Notes: generated from the letters alone by a model not told the origin. 64,000 nucleotides of DNA from Microbulbifer elongatus (GCF_020524885.1 NZ_JAIVKJ010000005.1:1-64000), one strand, 5' to 3'; counted from the stretch's first letter, positions 8,603 to 19,531 are shown. Translations and numbers: made by a program.

Positions 8603-8623
8603 ACAGCGGCGTCACCGCTGTTT
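8603..8623 (+). promoter_or_regulatory. Hairpin in leuA leader, possible attenuator arm
   Basis: ACAGCGG (8603-8609) pairs perfectly with CCGCTGT (8615-8621) around a 5-nt loop and is followed by TTT only. It lies between the leucine-rich leader frame and the leuA Shine-Dalgarno. It might be a terminator or a translation-control hairpin. Confidence 0.35.
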
Positions 8624-8654
8624 AGCCTCGGGCCAGACTAGGAGATGAGCCCTG

Positions 8655-10190
8655 ATGAACACTAAAAAAGATAAATTAGTCATTTTCGATACGACCTTGC
8701 GCGACGGTGAGCAGAGCCCCGGCGCATCCATGACCAAAGATGAAAAGGTTCGCATCGCCACCATGCTGGAACGCATGCGTGTGGATGTGATCGAAGCCGG
8801 TTTTGCGATTGCCAGCCAGGGCGACTTCGAAGCGGTGCAGGCAGTAGCAGAAACGGTAAAAGACTCGACAATCTGTAGCCTCGCGCGAGCCGTCAAACCA
8901 GATATTCTCCGTGCGGCCGAATCCCTGAAGAAGGCAAATTCCTCTCGAATCCACACCTTTATTGCCACTTCGCCGATCCACATGAAGTACAAGCTGCAGA
9001 TGGATCCCGAGGATGTGCTGCGTCAGGCGGTAGAGGCGGTCAAGCTTGCGCGCCAGCATACTGATGATGTGGAGTTTTCTCTCGAAGACGGCAGTCGCTC
9101 CGAGCCAGAGTTCATGTATCGAATCATCGAAGCGGTGATCAAGGCCGGCGCGGGCACCATCAATATCCCGGATACCGTCGGCTACGGCGAGCCAGGGGAG
9201 TACGGTGCCATGTTCCGACGGGTCATTGAAAATGTCCCCAATTCCGACAAGGCCATTTTCTCTACCCACTGCCATAACGATCTCGGGCTGGCGGTGGCAA
9301 ATTCCCTCTCGGCAGTGATGAATGGGGTCCGTCAGGTGGAGTGCACCATCAATGGCCTGGGCGAGCGTGCGGGTAACGCTTCACTGGAGGAAATCGTGAT
9401 GGCCGTGCGTACCCGTCAGGATCTCTTCCCTGTGGAGACGAGGATCGACACTACTCACATTGTGCCTACGTCGCGGCTTGTTTCGTCGATCACGGGTTTC
9501 CCGGTACAGCCTAACAAGGCGATTGTGGGCGCCAATGCGTTTGCCCACGAGTCCGGTATACACCAGGACGGCGTGCTCAAGCACCGCGAAACCTATGAAA
9601 TCATGCGCGCGGAAGATGTAGGTTGGGGGCAGAATCGACTGGTCCTCGGTAAGCACTCCGGCCGCGCAGCGGTAAAAGCGCGCTACGAAGAGTTGGGCGT
9701 GACCTTTGCGGACCCTGCGGAGTTCAACGTGTTGTTTCAGCGCTTCAAGGACCTCGCGGACAAGAAGCATGAAATATTTGATGAAGACCTGCAGTCCCTG
9801 ATCTCTGGCGCCGCCGACCCGATTGAGCATTATCAGCTGGCGGACCTTGAAGTCCGCAGCAAAAGCGGTAGCAACCCCCAGGCACGTCTCGAGCTGCTCA
9901 TCGATGGTGAAAAGAAAGCTTGCAGCGCAGACGGCAGTGGCCCAGTGGATGCCACCTTCAAAGCAATCGAATCGGTTGTGGGTAGTAATGCTGACCTGAA
10001 GCTTTACTCTGTCAATGCGGTTACCCAGGGAACTGACTCCCAAGGCAGCGTGACCGTTCGACTGGAGCGGGATGGCAAGTTGGTTAACGGTGTTGGTGCG
10101 GATACAGATATTCTGGTGGCATCCGCAAAAGCGTATCTGGATGCGTTAAACTTGCTGGCCAGCAAAAGCGCCAAGCCCCAAGGCGTTTGA
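8655..10190 (+). CDS. leuA: 2-isopropylmalate synthase
   Basis: Condenses acetyl-CoA with 2-oxoisovalerate, the committed step of leucine synthesis. At 511 aa it has the full catalytic plus regulatory architecture. The TIM-barrel begins with [13 protein letters not shown] (residues 10-22), carrying the metal Asp and Arg. The [13 protein letters not shown] block (about 203-215) supplies metal-binding His residues, and NGLGERAGN follows. The C-terminal ~120 residues are the LeuA allosteric leucine-binding domain. AGGAG lies 10 nt before the ATG. The long leader suggests leucine-responsive attenuation. Downstream, holD-like and rimI follow closely and may be read through. Confidence 0.95.
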   Translation: MNTKKDKLVIFDTTLRDGEQSPGASMTKDEKVRIATMLERMRVDVIEAGFAIASQGDFEAVQAVAETVKDSTICSLARAVKPDILRAAESLKKANSSRIHTFIATSPIHMKYKLQMDPEDVLRQAVEAVKLARQHTDDVEFSLEDGSRSEPEFMYRIIEAVIKAGAGTINIPDTVGYGEPGEYGAMFRRVIENVPNSDKAIFSTHCHNDLGLAVANSLSAVMNGVRQVECTINGLGERAGNASLEEIVMAVRTRQDLFPVETRIDTTHIVPTSRLVSSITGFPVQPNKAIVGANAFAHESGIHQDGVLKHRETYEIMRAEDVGWGQNRLVLGKHSGRAAVKARYEELGVTFADPAEFNVLFQRFKDLADKKHEIFDEDLQSLISGAADPIEHYQLADLEVRSKSGSNPQARLELLIDGEKKACSADGSGPVDATFKAIESVVGSNADLKLYSVNAVTQGTDSQGSVTVRLERDGKLVNGVGADTDILVASAKAYLDALNLLASKSAKPQGV

Positions 10191-10214
10191 TCGCCAACCA
10201 AACCGGGATTTAAT

Positions 10215-11024
10215 GTGAACGAACTGCAGCGGACGGAATATCTCACGGCACTGGGTGTGACCAGTTATATGCCGCGCTTTCGTCTGCCGCTGGCCCCGGA
10301 GCCCCTGCAGGCACCATTGCCACCACCGGTTGAGGAGCAACGCAAGCCCGCGCCGCCGGCGGCAGCTGTTATGGCGGCCGTTGGCGTTGCTGGCGAGCCG
10401 TCTGGCCTGAAGAGCGATGCGCATAAGCCGTCGGACCTCGAGGCCAATCCAGCCAAGTCCTCGCCAGATATGGGGCGGGTCATTGGCAGTATTACCGCAG
10501 AGAGCCGTGTTTCTGCCGCGGTAGCCCAACCAACGACCGTTGCTCCTCCGCAACGGAAGGTGGCGCCTTTTGTGTTGAGTTACTGGCGGCTGGGTGAGGA
10601 AGTTCTGGCAGTCGACAGCCGTGAACCGGGTACTGCACTGCCGGTTGAGGCCCTGTTCGGAAATATTGCGCGCGCACTTGGCTGGCATAAGCTGGAGTCC
10701 GAGCGCAACAAACTCCGCTGGCCACTGGCCGAAAACCCGTTTGCGGCTGCAGCAGGGGCGGATGATGCCAGGGATACCTGTAGCAGCTGGCTGGAAGCGG
10801 CGTACCTGCGCAATCCGGTAAAGACTATCTGGCTCATGGGGCAGCAAGCGAGGGAATTCTGTAATCCTGTATCGCAGGGCGCTGAGACAGAATCCTTGAG
10901 TGACTGGCAAGGTGTGCGTGTGGTATCGATGCCAAGTCTGACCGAATTGCTGCAGGAGCCTGCACGCAAGCGGGAAGTGTGGAACCTGCTACGCAAGGTG
11001 TATCCCGATCAGACCCGGCGCTGA
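10215..11024 (+). CDS. holD: Putative DNA polymerase III psi subunit, enlarged
   Basis: A 269-aa protein directly upstream of rimI, the position of holD in E. coli. The start (residues 4-20, LQRTEYLTALGVTSYMP) and the end (VVSMPSLTELLQEPARKREVWNLL) resemble the two ends of psi, which links the clamp loader to SSB through chi. Between them is a Pro/Ala-rich insertion (about 28-110) that makes it twice the E. coli length (137 aa). The GTG start is forced, since the overlapping ATG runs into a stop at once. It begins 24 nt after leuA. Assignment rests on end similarity and synteny only. Confidence 0.55.
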   Translation: MNELQRTEYLTALGVTSYMPRFRLPLAPEPLQAPLPPPVEEQRKPAPPAAAVMAAVGVAGEPSGLKSDAHKPSDLEANPAKSSPDMGRVIGSITAESRVSAAVAQPTTVAPPQRKVAPFVLSYWRLGEEVLAVDSREPGTALPVEALFGNIARALGWHKLESERNKLRWPLAENPFAAAAGADDARDTCSSWLEAAYLRNPVKTIWLMGQQAREFCNPVSQGAETESLSDWQGVRVVSMPSLTELLQEPARKREVWNLLRKVYPDQTRR

Positions 11025-11091
11025 AACAGTGTTTTTTTCTAACTGAACCCCTGTCAATACGGACAGATAGCCGGCCACGGAAGTCGCCCCA

Positions 11092-11601
11092 GTGAATCCT
11101 CCTCCCGATACAGTACTCGAAACCTTTTTTTCTGGCACGCCGATGTGTCTGGCACAGGCCAACCCGTCGGATTGTGATGCGCTGGCCGCATTGGCCCGAA
11201 GTGCCCATAGTCACCCCTGGAGTGCGAAGCAGTACCGGGATAGCCTGGCTTCGGGGCACACCTGCTGGATATTGCGCACCGCCGATGAGACAGAGCAGGG
11301 TAGAGGGGAAATTGCTGCTTGCTGTGTGGTCAGCCGCTTGTTTGATGAAATAGAAATTCTGGATGTCGCAGTGGCCCCGCAGTGGCGCCGTCAGGGCGTA
11401 GGTGGGTACTTGTTGCAGAGAATCTTTTCCGAGCTGCCGGAAGATATTGCGCGTGTGTTGCTGGAAGTGCGTGCTTCCAATCGCCCGGCCCGCGCCCTGT
11501 ATCACAAGCTTGGTTTTTCCGAAGACGGGCGTCGAAAAAACTATTACCCCAAACCGGACGGTAGTCGGGAAGACGCCTTGTTGATGAGTCTGGTATTGTA
11601 G
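11092..11601 (+). CDS. rimI: Ribosomal protein S18 alanine N-acetyltransferase
   Basis: A 169-aa GNAT-fold acetyltransferase that modifies the N-terminal alanine of ribosomal protein S18. The acetyl-CoA loop is VAPQWRRQGVGGYLL (residues 92-106, R/Q-x-x-G-x-G/A), preceded by EIEILDVAV and followed by LLEVRASNRPARALYHKLGF, the RimI signature with the conserved Asn and Tyr. The GTG start gives about 18 extra N-terminal residues compared with E. coli RimI (148 aa), but no better start lies downstream. Its holD-like neighbour supports the call. Confidence 0.9.
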   Translation: MNPPPDTVLETFFSGTPMCLAQANPSDCDALAALARSAHSHPWSAKQYRDSLASGHTCWILRTADETEQGRGEIAACCVVSRLFDEIEILDVAVAPQWRRQGVGGYLLQRIFSELPEDIARVLLEVRASNRPARALYHKLGFSEDGRRKNYYPKPDGSREDALLMSLVL

Positions 11602-11631
11602 CGGTACCTCTCGGGGAAGTGCTTGTGGCGC

Positions 11632-11696
11632 AGTGACAGGCTCCAGTGCCAAGCCATAGTGTCAAGCCAAAGTGCCAGAGTACCGTGCCAAAGCTC
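11632..11696 (+). repeat. Degenerate 13-nt tandem repeat
   Basis: Five consecutive 13-nt units each begin (A/C)GTG and carry a CCA/CAA-type core: AGTGACAGGCTCC, AGTGCCAAGCCAT, AGTGTCAAGCCAA, AGTGCCAGAGTAC, CGTGCCAAAGCTC. A poorer sixth copy may precede them at 11618. The array fills most of the spacer between rimI and the MATE gene. Function unknown. Confidence 0.6.
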
Positions 11697-11731
11697 CTTG
11701 TAAGTCCCCCAAGCAAAATTCCGGATTGACC

Positions 11732-13120
11732 ATGTCTCCCAAACGTTCCCATCCGTCCCTGCTCGAAGGCCCGGTCGCGGCGCACCTGCAGCGTCTCGCA
11801 TTGCCTATGGTGTGGGGCATCCTCGCCACCATGTCCTTCAACGTAGTGGATACCTATTTTGTCGCCCAGCTGGGTGATGCGCCCCTCGCGGCAATGAGCT
11901 TTACCTTCCCGGTGGTCATGGTGATCAATGCGCTGGCGATCGGTCTGGGTGCGGGCACTTCGTCGGCGGTGGCGAGAGCATATGGCGCTGGAGACATGGC
12001 TCGGGTACGCCAGCTGGTGAGCGATGCCACTTTTCTTGCGTTATTGATCGCCCTGGCTGTCAGCGTGGCGGGACTTCTGACCATTGAGCCGTTATTCCGG
12101 CTAATGGGTGCCGAGCCGCCCCTGCTGCCACTTATTTCTGAATATATGGTGCCCTGGTACCTGGGCGCCATGTTTGCGGTGGTGCCTATGGTCTCTCTGT
12201 CGGCGCTGCGCGCAATCGGCAACAGTGCGATTACCGGCAAGATCCTGATGGCGGTAGCGCTGTTCAACCTGATACTCGACCCGCTGCTGATTTTTGGTTT
12301 GTTCGGCTTTCCGCGACTGGAGCTACAGGGGGCAGCACTGGCAACGGTGATTGCTCGCGCGTTGAGCTTTGCCATTGCTCTGTACGTCCTGGTTAAACGG
12401 GAGCAGATCCTCACTAGGCCCAGCTGGCAGTGGCCCGCTCTGCGGGAATCCTGGGGTTCTCTGTTGTCCGTGGGGCTGCCGGCGATTGCCACCAATGTAA
12501 TCATTCCTATGTCTGGCGGTGTTGTGGTTGCCCTGGTCGCTTCTCACGGGGTGGATGCCGTGGCGGGTTTGGGGGTTGCGTTACGCATCGAGCCCGTCGC
12601 ATTGATTGTGTTTTATGCCCTGTCTTCCGTAGTTGGCCCTTTTATGGGGCAGAATGCCGGAGCCGGGTTGTATCCGCGTTTGTCTGAAACCGTGGTAGTG
12701 CTGGCAAAGTTCTGCCTTCTATTTGGCACCGGGCTCGCGCTTGTTTTGTGGCTGATCGCTGCTCCGGTTGTCTCGCTGTTCAGTGATTCCCCGCAAGTGA
12801 CGGCCGTGGCTGTGGCCTACTTGAGTCTGGTGCCATTCAGCTACGTTGGCTACGGATTCGTGATGTCTGCCAATGCCGCCTTCAATGGCCTGGGGCATCC
12901 ATTGCCGGCTACTCTGATTTCGTTCCTGAGGGTTCTTGGGGTCTACCTTCCTCTTGCCTGGCTTGGCAATCGGCTGTGGGGAATTCAGGGATTGTTTGTG
13001 GCCACGATGATTTCCAATCTGGTGTTGGGAGCATTGGCCTTGTGGTGGTTACGACGCTACCTGAACACTCTCAGTGTAGCGTCTGCAGAACCGGCAAAAG
13101 TGGGAGTGATTGCAAAGTGA
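11732..13120 (+). CDS. MATE-family multidrug exporter
   Basis: A 462-aa inner-membrane transporter with about twelve hydrophobic segments in two pseudo-repeats of six (MatE domains at roughly 25-185 and 245-405). These proteins export cationic drugs or metabolites using Na+ or H+ gradients. I start at the ATG at 11732 (MSPKRSHPSLLEGP), since MATE proteins typically begin with a short basic tail before the first helix. The upstream GTG at 11672 would add 20 residues encoded by the 13-nt repeat. The stop codon overlaps a possible GTG start of the downstream alpha/beta hydrolase. Confidence 0.9.
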   Translation: MSPKRSHPSLLEGPVAAHLQRLALPMVWGILATMSFNVVDTYFVAQLGDAPLAAMSFTFPVVMVINALAIGLGAGTSSAVARAYGAGDMARVRQLVSDATFLALLIALAVSVAGLLTIEPLFRLMGAEPPLLPLISEYMVPWYLGAMFAVVPMVSLSALRAIGNSAITGKILMAVALFNLILDPLLIFGLFGFPRLELQGAALATVIARALSFAIALYVLVKREQILTRPSWQWPALRESWGSLLSVGLPAIATNVIIPMSGGVVVALVASHGVDAVAGLGVALRIEPVALIVFYALSSVVGPFMGQNAGAGLYPRLSETVVVLAKFCLLFGTGLALVLWLIAAPVVSLFSDSPQVTAVAVAYLSLVPFSYVGYGFVMSANAAFNGLGHPLPATLISFLRVLGVYLPLAWLGNRLWGIQGLFVATMISNLVLGALALWWLRRYLNTLSVASAEPAKVGVIAK

Positions 13121-13143
13121 CAGGATGCAAGGCCGCGGAAAAA

Positions 13144-14199
13144 ATGAAGGCAAGATCTCTCCGGCAGGGGGAGGCTTTTTGCTGGAAAGCACTGTGTGCA
13201 ATGTGGTTGATTTTATTTTGTGCACAGGCGAACAGCCTTGCTGACGAGCAAAGCACGTTTGACCGTTACCCGATCCACTTTACCACGGTAAATGACACCG
13301 CTATTGCCTTTCAGGATATGGGCCCGCGCGATGGCGAACCGGTGCTGTTGATCATGGGCCTCGGCGCGCAGATGCTGCACTGGGGCGATACCCTGGTACA
13401 GGGCCTGATTGATAGTGGTTACCGGGTCGTCTTACTGGATAACCGCGATACGGGCCTGTCGCAGAAATTCTACCGCCTATCCGCGCCGCCGGTATGGTGG
13501 ACCCTGGTGCGGAACAAAGTGGGTTTTACCCCGGAGCCCGCCTACACACTGGCTGATATGGCCGGCGACGCGGTAGGGGTGCTGGATGCACTGGATATTG
13601 AACGCGCGCATATTGTCGGTGCGTCCATGGGCGGGATGATTTCGCAGATACTTACCGCGCAATATTCTGACCGGGTGTTGAGCCTGACATCCATCATGTC
13701 CAGCTCCGGCGCGCCGGGACTGCCTGAGTCGGAACCCGAGGCAATTTCCGCTCTGGCTTCTGGCGCCGACACCGGCCTGTCCCGCGCGGAAGAGTTGCGC
13801 AATCGAGTAGCCATTGCCCGGGCTATTGGCTCCCCAGAGTTTTTCAGCGAGGCCCACGCCTCGCAGCTTGCCGGCCGGGTGCTCAATCGCGGTAGTTATG
13901 CTCCTGGTGTGGTGCGTCAGTTCCAGGCGATTCTCGCCAGTGGTGATCGATCCGAATTGCTGGCGGGTATCGCGGTGCCAACACTGGTAATCCATGGAGA
14001 ACAGGATCCGCTGTTGCCCGTGGACCACGGTAAAGATACTGCGCAAAAGATCCCGCAGGCGCGTTTCGTCCCGATTGTAGGGATGGGGCACGCCCTCGAG
14101 CCGGCTGTTAGCGAACGAGTGCTGGCGGCACTGCTCCCGTTCCTGAAGGCGCTGCGCCGTGAAGCGCCGGCACCATCTTTACCTGTTGCTACTCAGTAG
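13144..14199 (+). CDS. Exported alpha/beta hydrolase
   Basis: A 351-aa alpha/beta-hydrolase with an N-terminal signal sequence (basic start, hydrophobic CWKALCAMWLILFCAQA, cut probably near residue 33), so likely periplasmic. The nucleophile elbow GASMGG puts the serine near residue 161. The DPLLP segment gives the Asp and the GMGHALEP segment the His of the triad. An oxyanion-hole stretch (LIMGLGAQML) precedes. Substrate unknown; related enzymes include esterases and epoxide hydrolases. A GTG at 13117 overlapping the MATE stop is an alternative start. It converges on the M24 peptidase gene with 11 nt between stops. Confidence 0.8.
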   Translation: MKARSLRQGEAFCWKALCAMWLILFCAQANSLADEQSTFDRYPIHFTTVNDTAIAFQDMGPRDGEPVLLIMGLGAQMLHWGDTLVQGLIDSGYRVVLLDNRDTGLSQKFYRLSAPPVWWTLVRNKVGFTPEPAYTLADMAGDAVGVLDALDIERAHIVGASMGGMISQILTAQYSDRVLSLTSIMSSSGAPGLPESEPEAISALASGADTGLSRAEELRNRVAIARAIGSPEFFSEAHASQLAGRVLNRGSYAPGVVRQFQAILASGDRSELLAGIAVPTLVIHGEQDPLLPVDHGKDTAQKIPQARFVPIVGMGHALEPAVSERVLAALLPFLKALRREAPAPSLPVATQ

Positions 14200-14210
14200 G
14201 CCTCCAGTAC

Positions 14211-15983
14211 CTATTTTGCGATAGGCTGAGTGGCCATCTCCAACCACTCGCGGGTGTGTTCATTCACCAGCGGTCCCAGAGTTTGCTGCACTTTTTGGTG
14301 GTACTGATTGAGCCAGTCCACCTCGCTTTCAGTGAGCAGTGACGGTTCGATTAACTGGCGCTCGATGGGCGCCAGAGTCAGATCCTCGAACTCCAGAAAA
14401 CCCGGGTGCTCTTTGCAGGGTTTTACGTAAATCAGGTTCTCGATTCGAATGCCATATTCACCGGCTCGGTAAAAGCCTGGCTCGTTGGACACGATCATGC
14501 CCGCCTCCAGCGGAACATTGGTTGTTGCCTTGCCGATCCGCTGCGGCCCCTCATGCACACTCAAAAAGCTCCCCACCCCGTGTCCGGTGCCGTGGGCGTA
14601 GTCGAGGCCCGCGTGCCACAATGACTGGCGCGCGAAAGCGTCGATCTGTTCACCAAAGGTGCCTTCCGGGAAGCGCAAAGTGGCAATAGCGATATGCCCT
14701 TTTAACACACGCGTAAAATGTTCTTTCGCCTCTGGCGAAACATTGCCAAGGGCGACGGTGCGGGTGACATCGGTAGTGCCGTCCGGGTACTGACCGCCGG
14801 AGTCGATCAGATAAATTCCCTCCGCTTGCATAGGTAAGCTGGACTCTGGGCTCACCCGATAGTGCACGATAGCGCCGTTGCCGCGATAGCCGGAGATGGA
14901 GTCGAAGCTGTCGTCGGTAAACCCTTCCCGCTTTTCTCGCTTGCTGCGCAGGAGCTTGACCGCTTCCAGCTCACCGAAGTTTTCCTGTTTTACAGCATCA
15001 GGCAATTCAGCGAGAAACTCGCAAAATGCGGCGCCATCACGTATATGTGCGGCGCGGCTGCCTTCAAGCTCTACGGTGTTCTTGCGCGCTTTAGCGGCAG
15101 TAATTGGATCCCGCTGCAGGTGGACCTCTATTTCGCGGTTGCGCAGTTCGTGCAGTGTCCAGCAATTGGTGAGTAGCGGATCCGCCCACACGCTCTGGAC
15201 ATGTTGGCGCTCGGCAGTGAGGAAAAGGCTGCTTTTGTCATGTAACAGTTCAACTTCCGGTCCCAGGTGCTGGCGCAGTGCATCACTGGTTGCGTCTTCT
15301 GCGAGATACAGGCTGGCGCTGCCGTCCCGGTAGAGGAATCCCATGGACAGCGCGACCGGCAGGTGGGGAATGTCGCTGCCACGGATATTGAATAGCCAGG
15401 CGCAGACTTCCGGCGTGGCCAGCCAGAGCGCGTCCTGATTTTTATCATTGATCAGCCTGGCGATTCTCTGGCGCTTGCTTGCGGACTCCTCGCCAGTAAA
15501 GGTCAGTGGGTGCGGGCGTGCCGGACCGCTTGGGGGAGCGGGGCGGTTCTGCCAGACGGTGTCGATAGGATTGTTTTCTATCGGGCGAAGCTGGACACCC
15601 TGCTCCTCGAGGCGTTTCCTGAGTGGTGCGAGTCCGGGTTCCGTGTGGAGACGCGGGTCGTATCCAACGGTGTCACCGGCGCCCAGTGCGCCGCAGAGCC
15701 AGTTTGCAATGTCCTCAGCCGCGAGGCTCCGCTGTTCGATGGGCTGATCACCGATTTGTTGCTGGGCCTGGATGGTGTAGCGGCCATCGACAAACAGGGC
15801 GGTGCGGTTGTGGGCAAGGGCGGCGAGGCCGGCGGAGCCGTCAAAATCGGTGAGCCAGGCGAGGCGTTCGTCGCAATCGGGTACGTACTCATTTTGGTAT
15901 TCGTCACAGCGGGGTACCAGAAAGCCCTGGATCTCCAGTTGCTCCAGTGCCATCTGCAGTGACTCCAAGCGTTCCTGACTCAT
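14211..15983 (-). CDS. Xaa-Pro aminopeptidase (M24B family)
   Basis: A 590-aa cytosolic metallopeptidase that removes N-terminal residues preceding proline. Two creatinase-like N-terminal domains cover about 1-300, and the pita-bread M24 catalytic domain about 310-530. The metal ligands are visible in order: the Asp pair in DSGGQYPDGTTDVTRT, His in HGTGHGVGSF, Glu in NEPGFY and Glu in RIENL. A short C-terminal tail matches the M24_C domain. The three-domain ~600-aa form resembles eukaryotic aminopeptidase P1 more than E. coli PepP (441 aa). GAGGTGG is 5 nt before the ATG. It is divergent from prfC. Confidence 0.9.
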   Translation of the reverse strand: MSQERLESLQMALEQLEIQGFLVPRCDEYQNEYVPDCDERLAWLTDFDGSAGLAALAHNRTALFVDGRYTIQAQQQIGDQPIEQRSLAAEDIANWLCGALGAGDTVGYDPRLHTEPGLAPLRKRLEEQGVQLRPIENNPIDTVWQNRPAPPSGPARPHPLTFTGEESASKRQRIARLINDKNQDALWLATPEVCAWLFNIRGSDIPHLPVALSMGFLYRDGSASLYLAEDATSDALRQHLGPEVELLHDKSSLFLTAERQHVQSVWADPLLTNCWTLHELRNREIEVHLQRDPITAAKARKNTVELEGSRAAHIRDGAAFCEFLAELPDAVKQENFGELEAVKLLRSKREKREGFTDDSFDSISGYRGNGAIVHYRVSPESSLPMQAEGIYLIDSGGQYPDGTTDVTRTVALGNVSPEAKEHFTRVLKGHIAIATLRFPEGTFGEQIDAFARQSLWHAGLDYAHGTGHGVGSFLSVHEGPQRIGKATTNVPLEAGMIVSNEPGFYRAGEYGIRIENLIYVKPCKEHPGFLEFEDLTLAPIERQLIEPSLLTESEVDWLNQYHQKVQQTLGPLVNEHTREWLEMATQPIAK

Positions 15984-16048
15984 TATCCACCTCTATAACT
16001 TGTATGCTTTTTGCAGTCTAACAGCCCCCAGAGTACTGCGCCGACGTG

Positions 16049-16054
16049 TATAAT
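16049..16054 (+). promoter_or_regulatory. Candidate -10 element for prfC
   Basis: A perfect TATAAT lies 39 nt before the prfC start, in the 109-bp divergent gap with the M24 peptidase gene. The -35 position shows no good match to TTGACA, so the promoter is only suggested. Confidence 0.4.
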
Positions 16055-16092
16055 GCGCGCCTGTTTTTTATCCAGCCGTATACAAGTTCTTT

Positions 16093-17676
<1,584 letters not shown>

Positions 17677-17748
17677 TGGAGTGCGGCTCCACCCTGGCGA
17701 CGTAATAAATAAGCCTAGAGCAGTAATGAAGAGCAGAGGGCAGTAACT

Positions 17749-18363
17749 GTGACAATTTCGATCCCCAAACAGATTCCGGCAGAGGTTCCGCGCCTCAAGA
17801 GCCGTATCGTTGGCGCGATTGGCAAGGCCATCGTAAAACTGATGGGTTGGCGCTTTGACGGCGAATTCCCGGCAGAGAAAAAGCTGATGGTGGCGATGGC
17901 CCCGCATACCTCGAACTGGGACTTTTTCGTGGCCATGCCGTTTCTGATGGCGATGCGGATCAAGGTCTCCTACATGATGAAAAAAGAGGCCTTTATCTTT
18001 CCGTTCAAGCGGCTATTTATTGCGCTTGGCGGTCTGCCGACCGACCGCAAGGCGGCCGGCGGTTTGGCAAAGCAGATTTCTTCCGCCTATCGTCAGCATG
18101 ATCAGATGTGGGTCGCGATCATGCCGGAGGGCACGCGCAAGCGCGTGGCCAAGTGGAAGACCGGTTTCCTGCGAATTGCCTATGCTGCGGATGTGCCGAT
18201 CCTGCTGATTGCCTGGGATTTTCCCAACAAGCGAATCTGTGTCGATTCCCTGTATCGCCCGACAGGCGACCTGGACACCGACATGCAAGAAATCCAGCGG
18301 CGTTTTGCCAAATATCAGGGCTGCCGGCCGGAAAACCAGACGGAATTCGAGGAGGTCGCCTGA
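17749..18363 (+). CDS. 1-acyl-glycerol-3-phosphate acyltransferase-like protein
   Basis: A 204-aa PlsC-domain protein. The catalytic HX4D motif is HTSNWD (about residues 48-53) and the substrate-binding PEGTRKR motif lies near 125. This subfamily is shorter than PlsC and lacks an obvious N-terminal transmembrane helix; members acylate lysophospholipids or related alcohols at the inner membrane. It starts with GTG at 17749, 72 nt after prfC, and is followed 22 nt later by the TauE permease. The true acyl acceptor cannot be told from sequence. Confidence 0.8.
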   Translation: MTISIPKQIPAEVPRLKSRIVGAIGKAIVKLMGWRFDGEFPAEKKLMVAMAPHTSNWDFFVAMPFLMAMRIKVSYMMKKEAFIFPFKRLFIALGGLPTDRKAAGGLAKQISSAYRQHDQMWVAIMPEGTRKRVAKWKTGFLRIAYAADVPILLIAWDFPNKRICVDSLYRPTGDLDTDMQEIQRRFAKYQGCRPENQTEFEEVA

Positions 18364-18385
18364 TCTTTCTGGAGCCAACCCACTA

Positions 18386-19159
18386 ATGGAACTCGTCACC
18401 GCAATCACACCAGAGGCCTATCTGCTGTTGACTGCGGTGGCTTTCGTTGCCGGCTTTATCAGCTCCATCGCCGGCGCTGGTGGCATGCTGACACTCCCGG
18501 CCTTGTTATGGGTCGGCATTCCTCCGCTGGACGCTCTGGGTACCAACAAATTCCAGAGCGTATTCGGTACCCTTTCTTCGGCGTTAAACTTTTTCCAGAA
18601 GGGACATCTCGACCTGCGGCCAATTTGGTCTGGGCTACTAGCCGCTATGGCTGGCTCAGCGTTGGGGGTGTGGGCGGTGACACAGCTTGGTGGAGAGCAG
18701 CTGCGCACCCTGTTGCCCATATTGCTGATTGGACTCGCCCTGTATTTTGCGTTCTCCCCGAGAATTTCCGACGTGGACATGCGGCCGCGTATGAGTAACG
18801 GCTGGTTCAATCTGCTGGTTGGCGGCGGGATTGGCTTTTACGGTGGTTTCTTTGGCCCGGGCATGGGTTCATTCTACGCCCTCGCATTCGCCGCGCTGCT
18901 GGGGTACAACATGCGCAGAGCCACGGCCCATACCAAACCACTTGTACTGGCAACTAATGCCACGGCTATGGTGATCTTTATGCTCGGTGGGCACCTGCTG
19001 TGGGGGCTTGCACTGGCTATGTCAGCGGCGCAGTTTGTCGGGGCGCGACTGGGCTCAAATATGGTAATTACCCGCGGGGTCGTCCTGGTCAAACCGGTCA
19101 TTATCCTCGTCACCATTGCGATGGCGGTACACTTGCTGCTGGGAGGGGGAACCCGCTAG
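18386..19159 (+). CDS. TauE/SafE-family membrane permease
   Basis: A 257-aa inner-membrane protein with about eight hydrophobic segments and the two conserved glycine-rich blocks of the TauE/SafE family: FISSIAGAGGMLTLP early and GGGIGFYGGFFGPGMGS in the middle. Members export sulfite, sulfoacetate or other organic anions. No sulfur-metabolism gene is nearby, so the substrate is open. The ATG at 18386 is preceded by TGGAGCC; the longer upstream frame overlaps the acyltransferase gene and is not used. Confidence 0.85.
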   Translation: MELVTAITPEAYLLLTAVAFVAGFISSIAGAGGMLTLPALLWVGIPPLDALGTNKFQSVFGTLSSALNFFQKGHLDLRPIWSGLLAAMAGSALGVWAVTQLGGEQLRTLLPILLIGLALYFAFSPRISDVDMRPRMSNGWFNLLVGGGIGFYGGFFGPGMGSFYALAFAALLGYNMRRATAHTKPLVLATNATAMVIFMLGGHLLWGLALAMSAAQFVGARLGSNMVITRGVVLVKPVIILVTIAMAVHLLLGGGTR

Positions 19160-19183
19160 CCGACAAGCACGGAGGGATTTCCG

Positions 19184-19531
19184 ATGAGCATCGTCATAAC
19201 AGTGTGTCTGGCCTTTTGTGTATTCGCACTTGTTGTATGGGGACTGATGCATATGCGCACGCCGCGCTTTCGCATGGAGCGGGATCAGTTCCAGCGAGGG
19301 CTTGAAGATGTGATTGCCGGGCAGGCGGACGACAATGAATGGCGTGTGCTGACCGGCTATCCCATGCGACACGACCCGCCGCTGGAAGAACTGCGGCTGG
19401 AATGCATGCAGATTGAAGAAGATGAGTACACCGGTAAACTGCCTTATTTGTTTACTGACACCGGCCTGAACCGGTTGCGCGAGGTGCGCGAGCGCCTGCT
19501 GTCCCTGCCGTCGCAGGGCGATTCCGAATAA
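19184..19531 (+). CDS. Small membrane-anchored protein, unknown function
   Basis: A 115-aa protein I do not recognise. Residues 3-22 form one hydrophobic helix (IVITVCLAFCVFALVVWGL), followed by a charged, soluble ~90-residue tail rich in Arg and Glu. GGAGGG sits 6 nt before the ATG. It lies between the TauE permease and the M28 peptidase on the same strand. Confidence 0.7.
   Translation: MSIVITVCLAFCVFALVVWGLMHMRTPRFRMERDQFQRGLEDVIAGQADDNEWRVLTGYPMRHDPPLEELRLECMQIEEDEYTGKLPYLFTDTGLNRLREVRERLLSLPSQGDSE

Larger units (their letters stand above)
8145..8654 (+). other. Long leuA leader region
   Basis: About 510 bp upstream of leuA. It holds a candidate leucine leader peptide at 8381-8548, a TATAAT hexamer at 8544-8549 without a good -35, and a hairpin ACAGCGG/CCGCTGT at 8603-8621 with only a short T run. 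The part from 8145 to 8380 shows nothing recognisable apart from AT-rich sequence around 8160-8240 that could hold the promoter. Confidence 0.5.
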
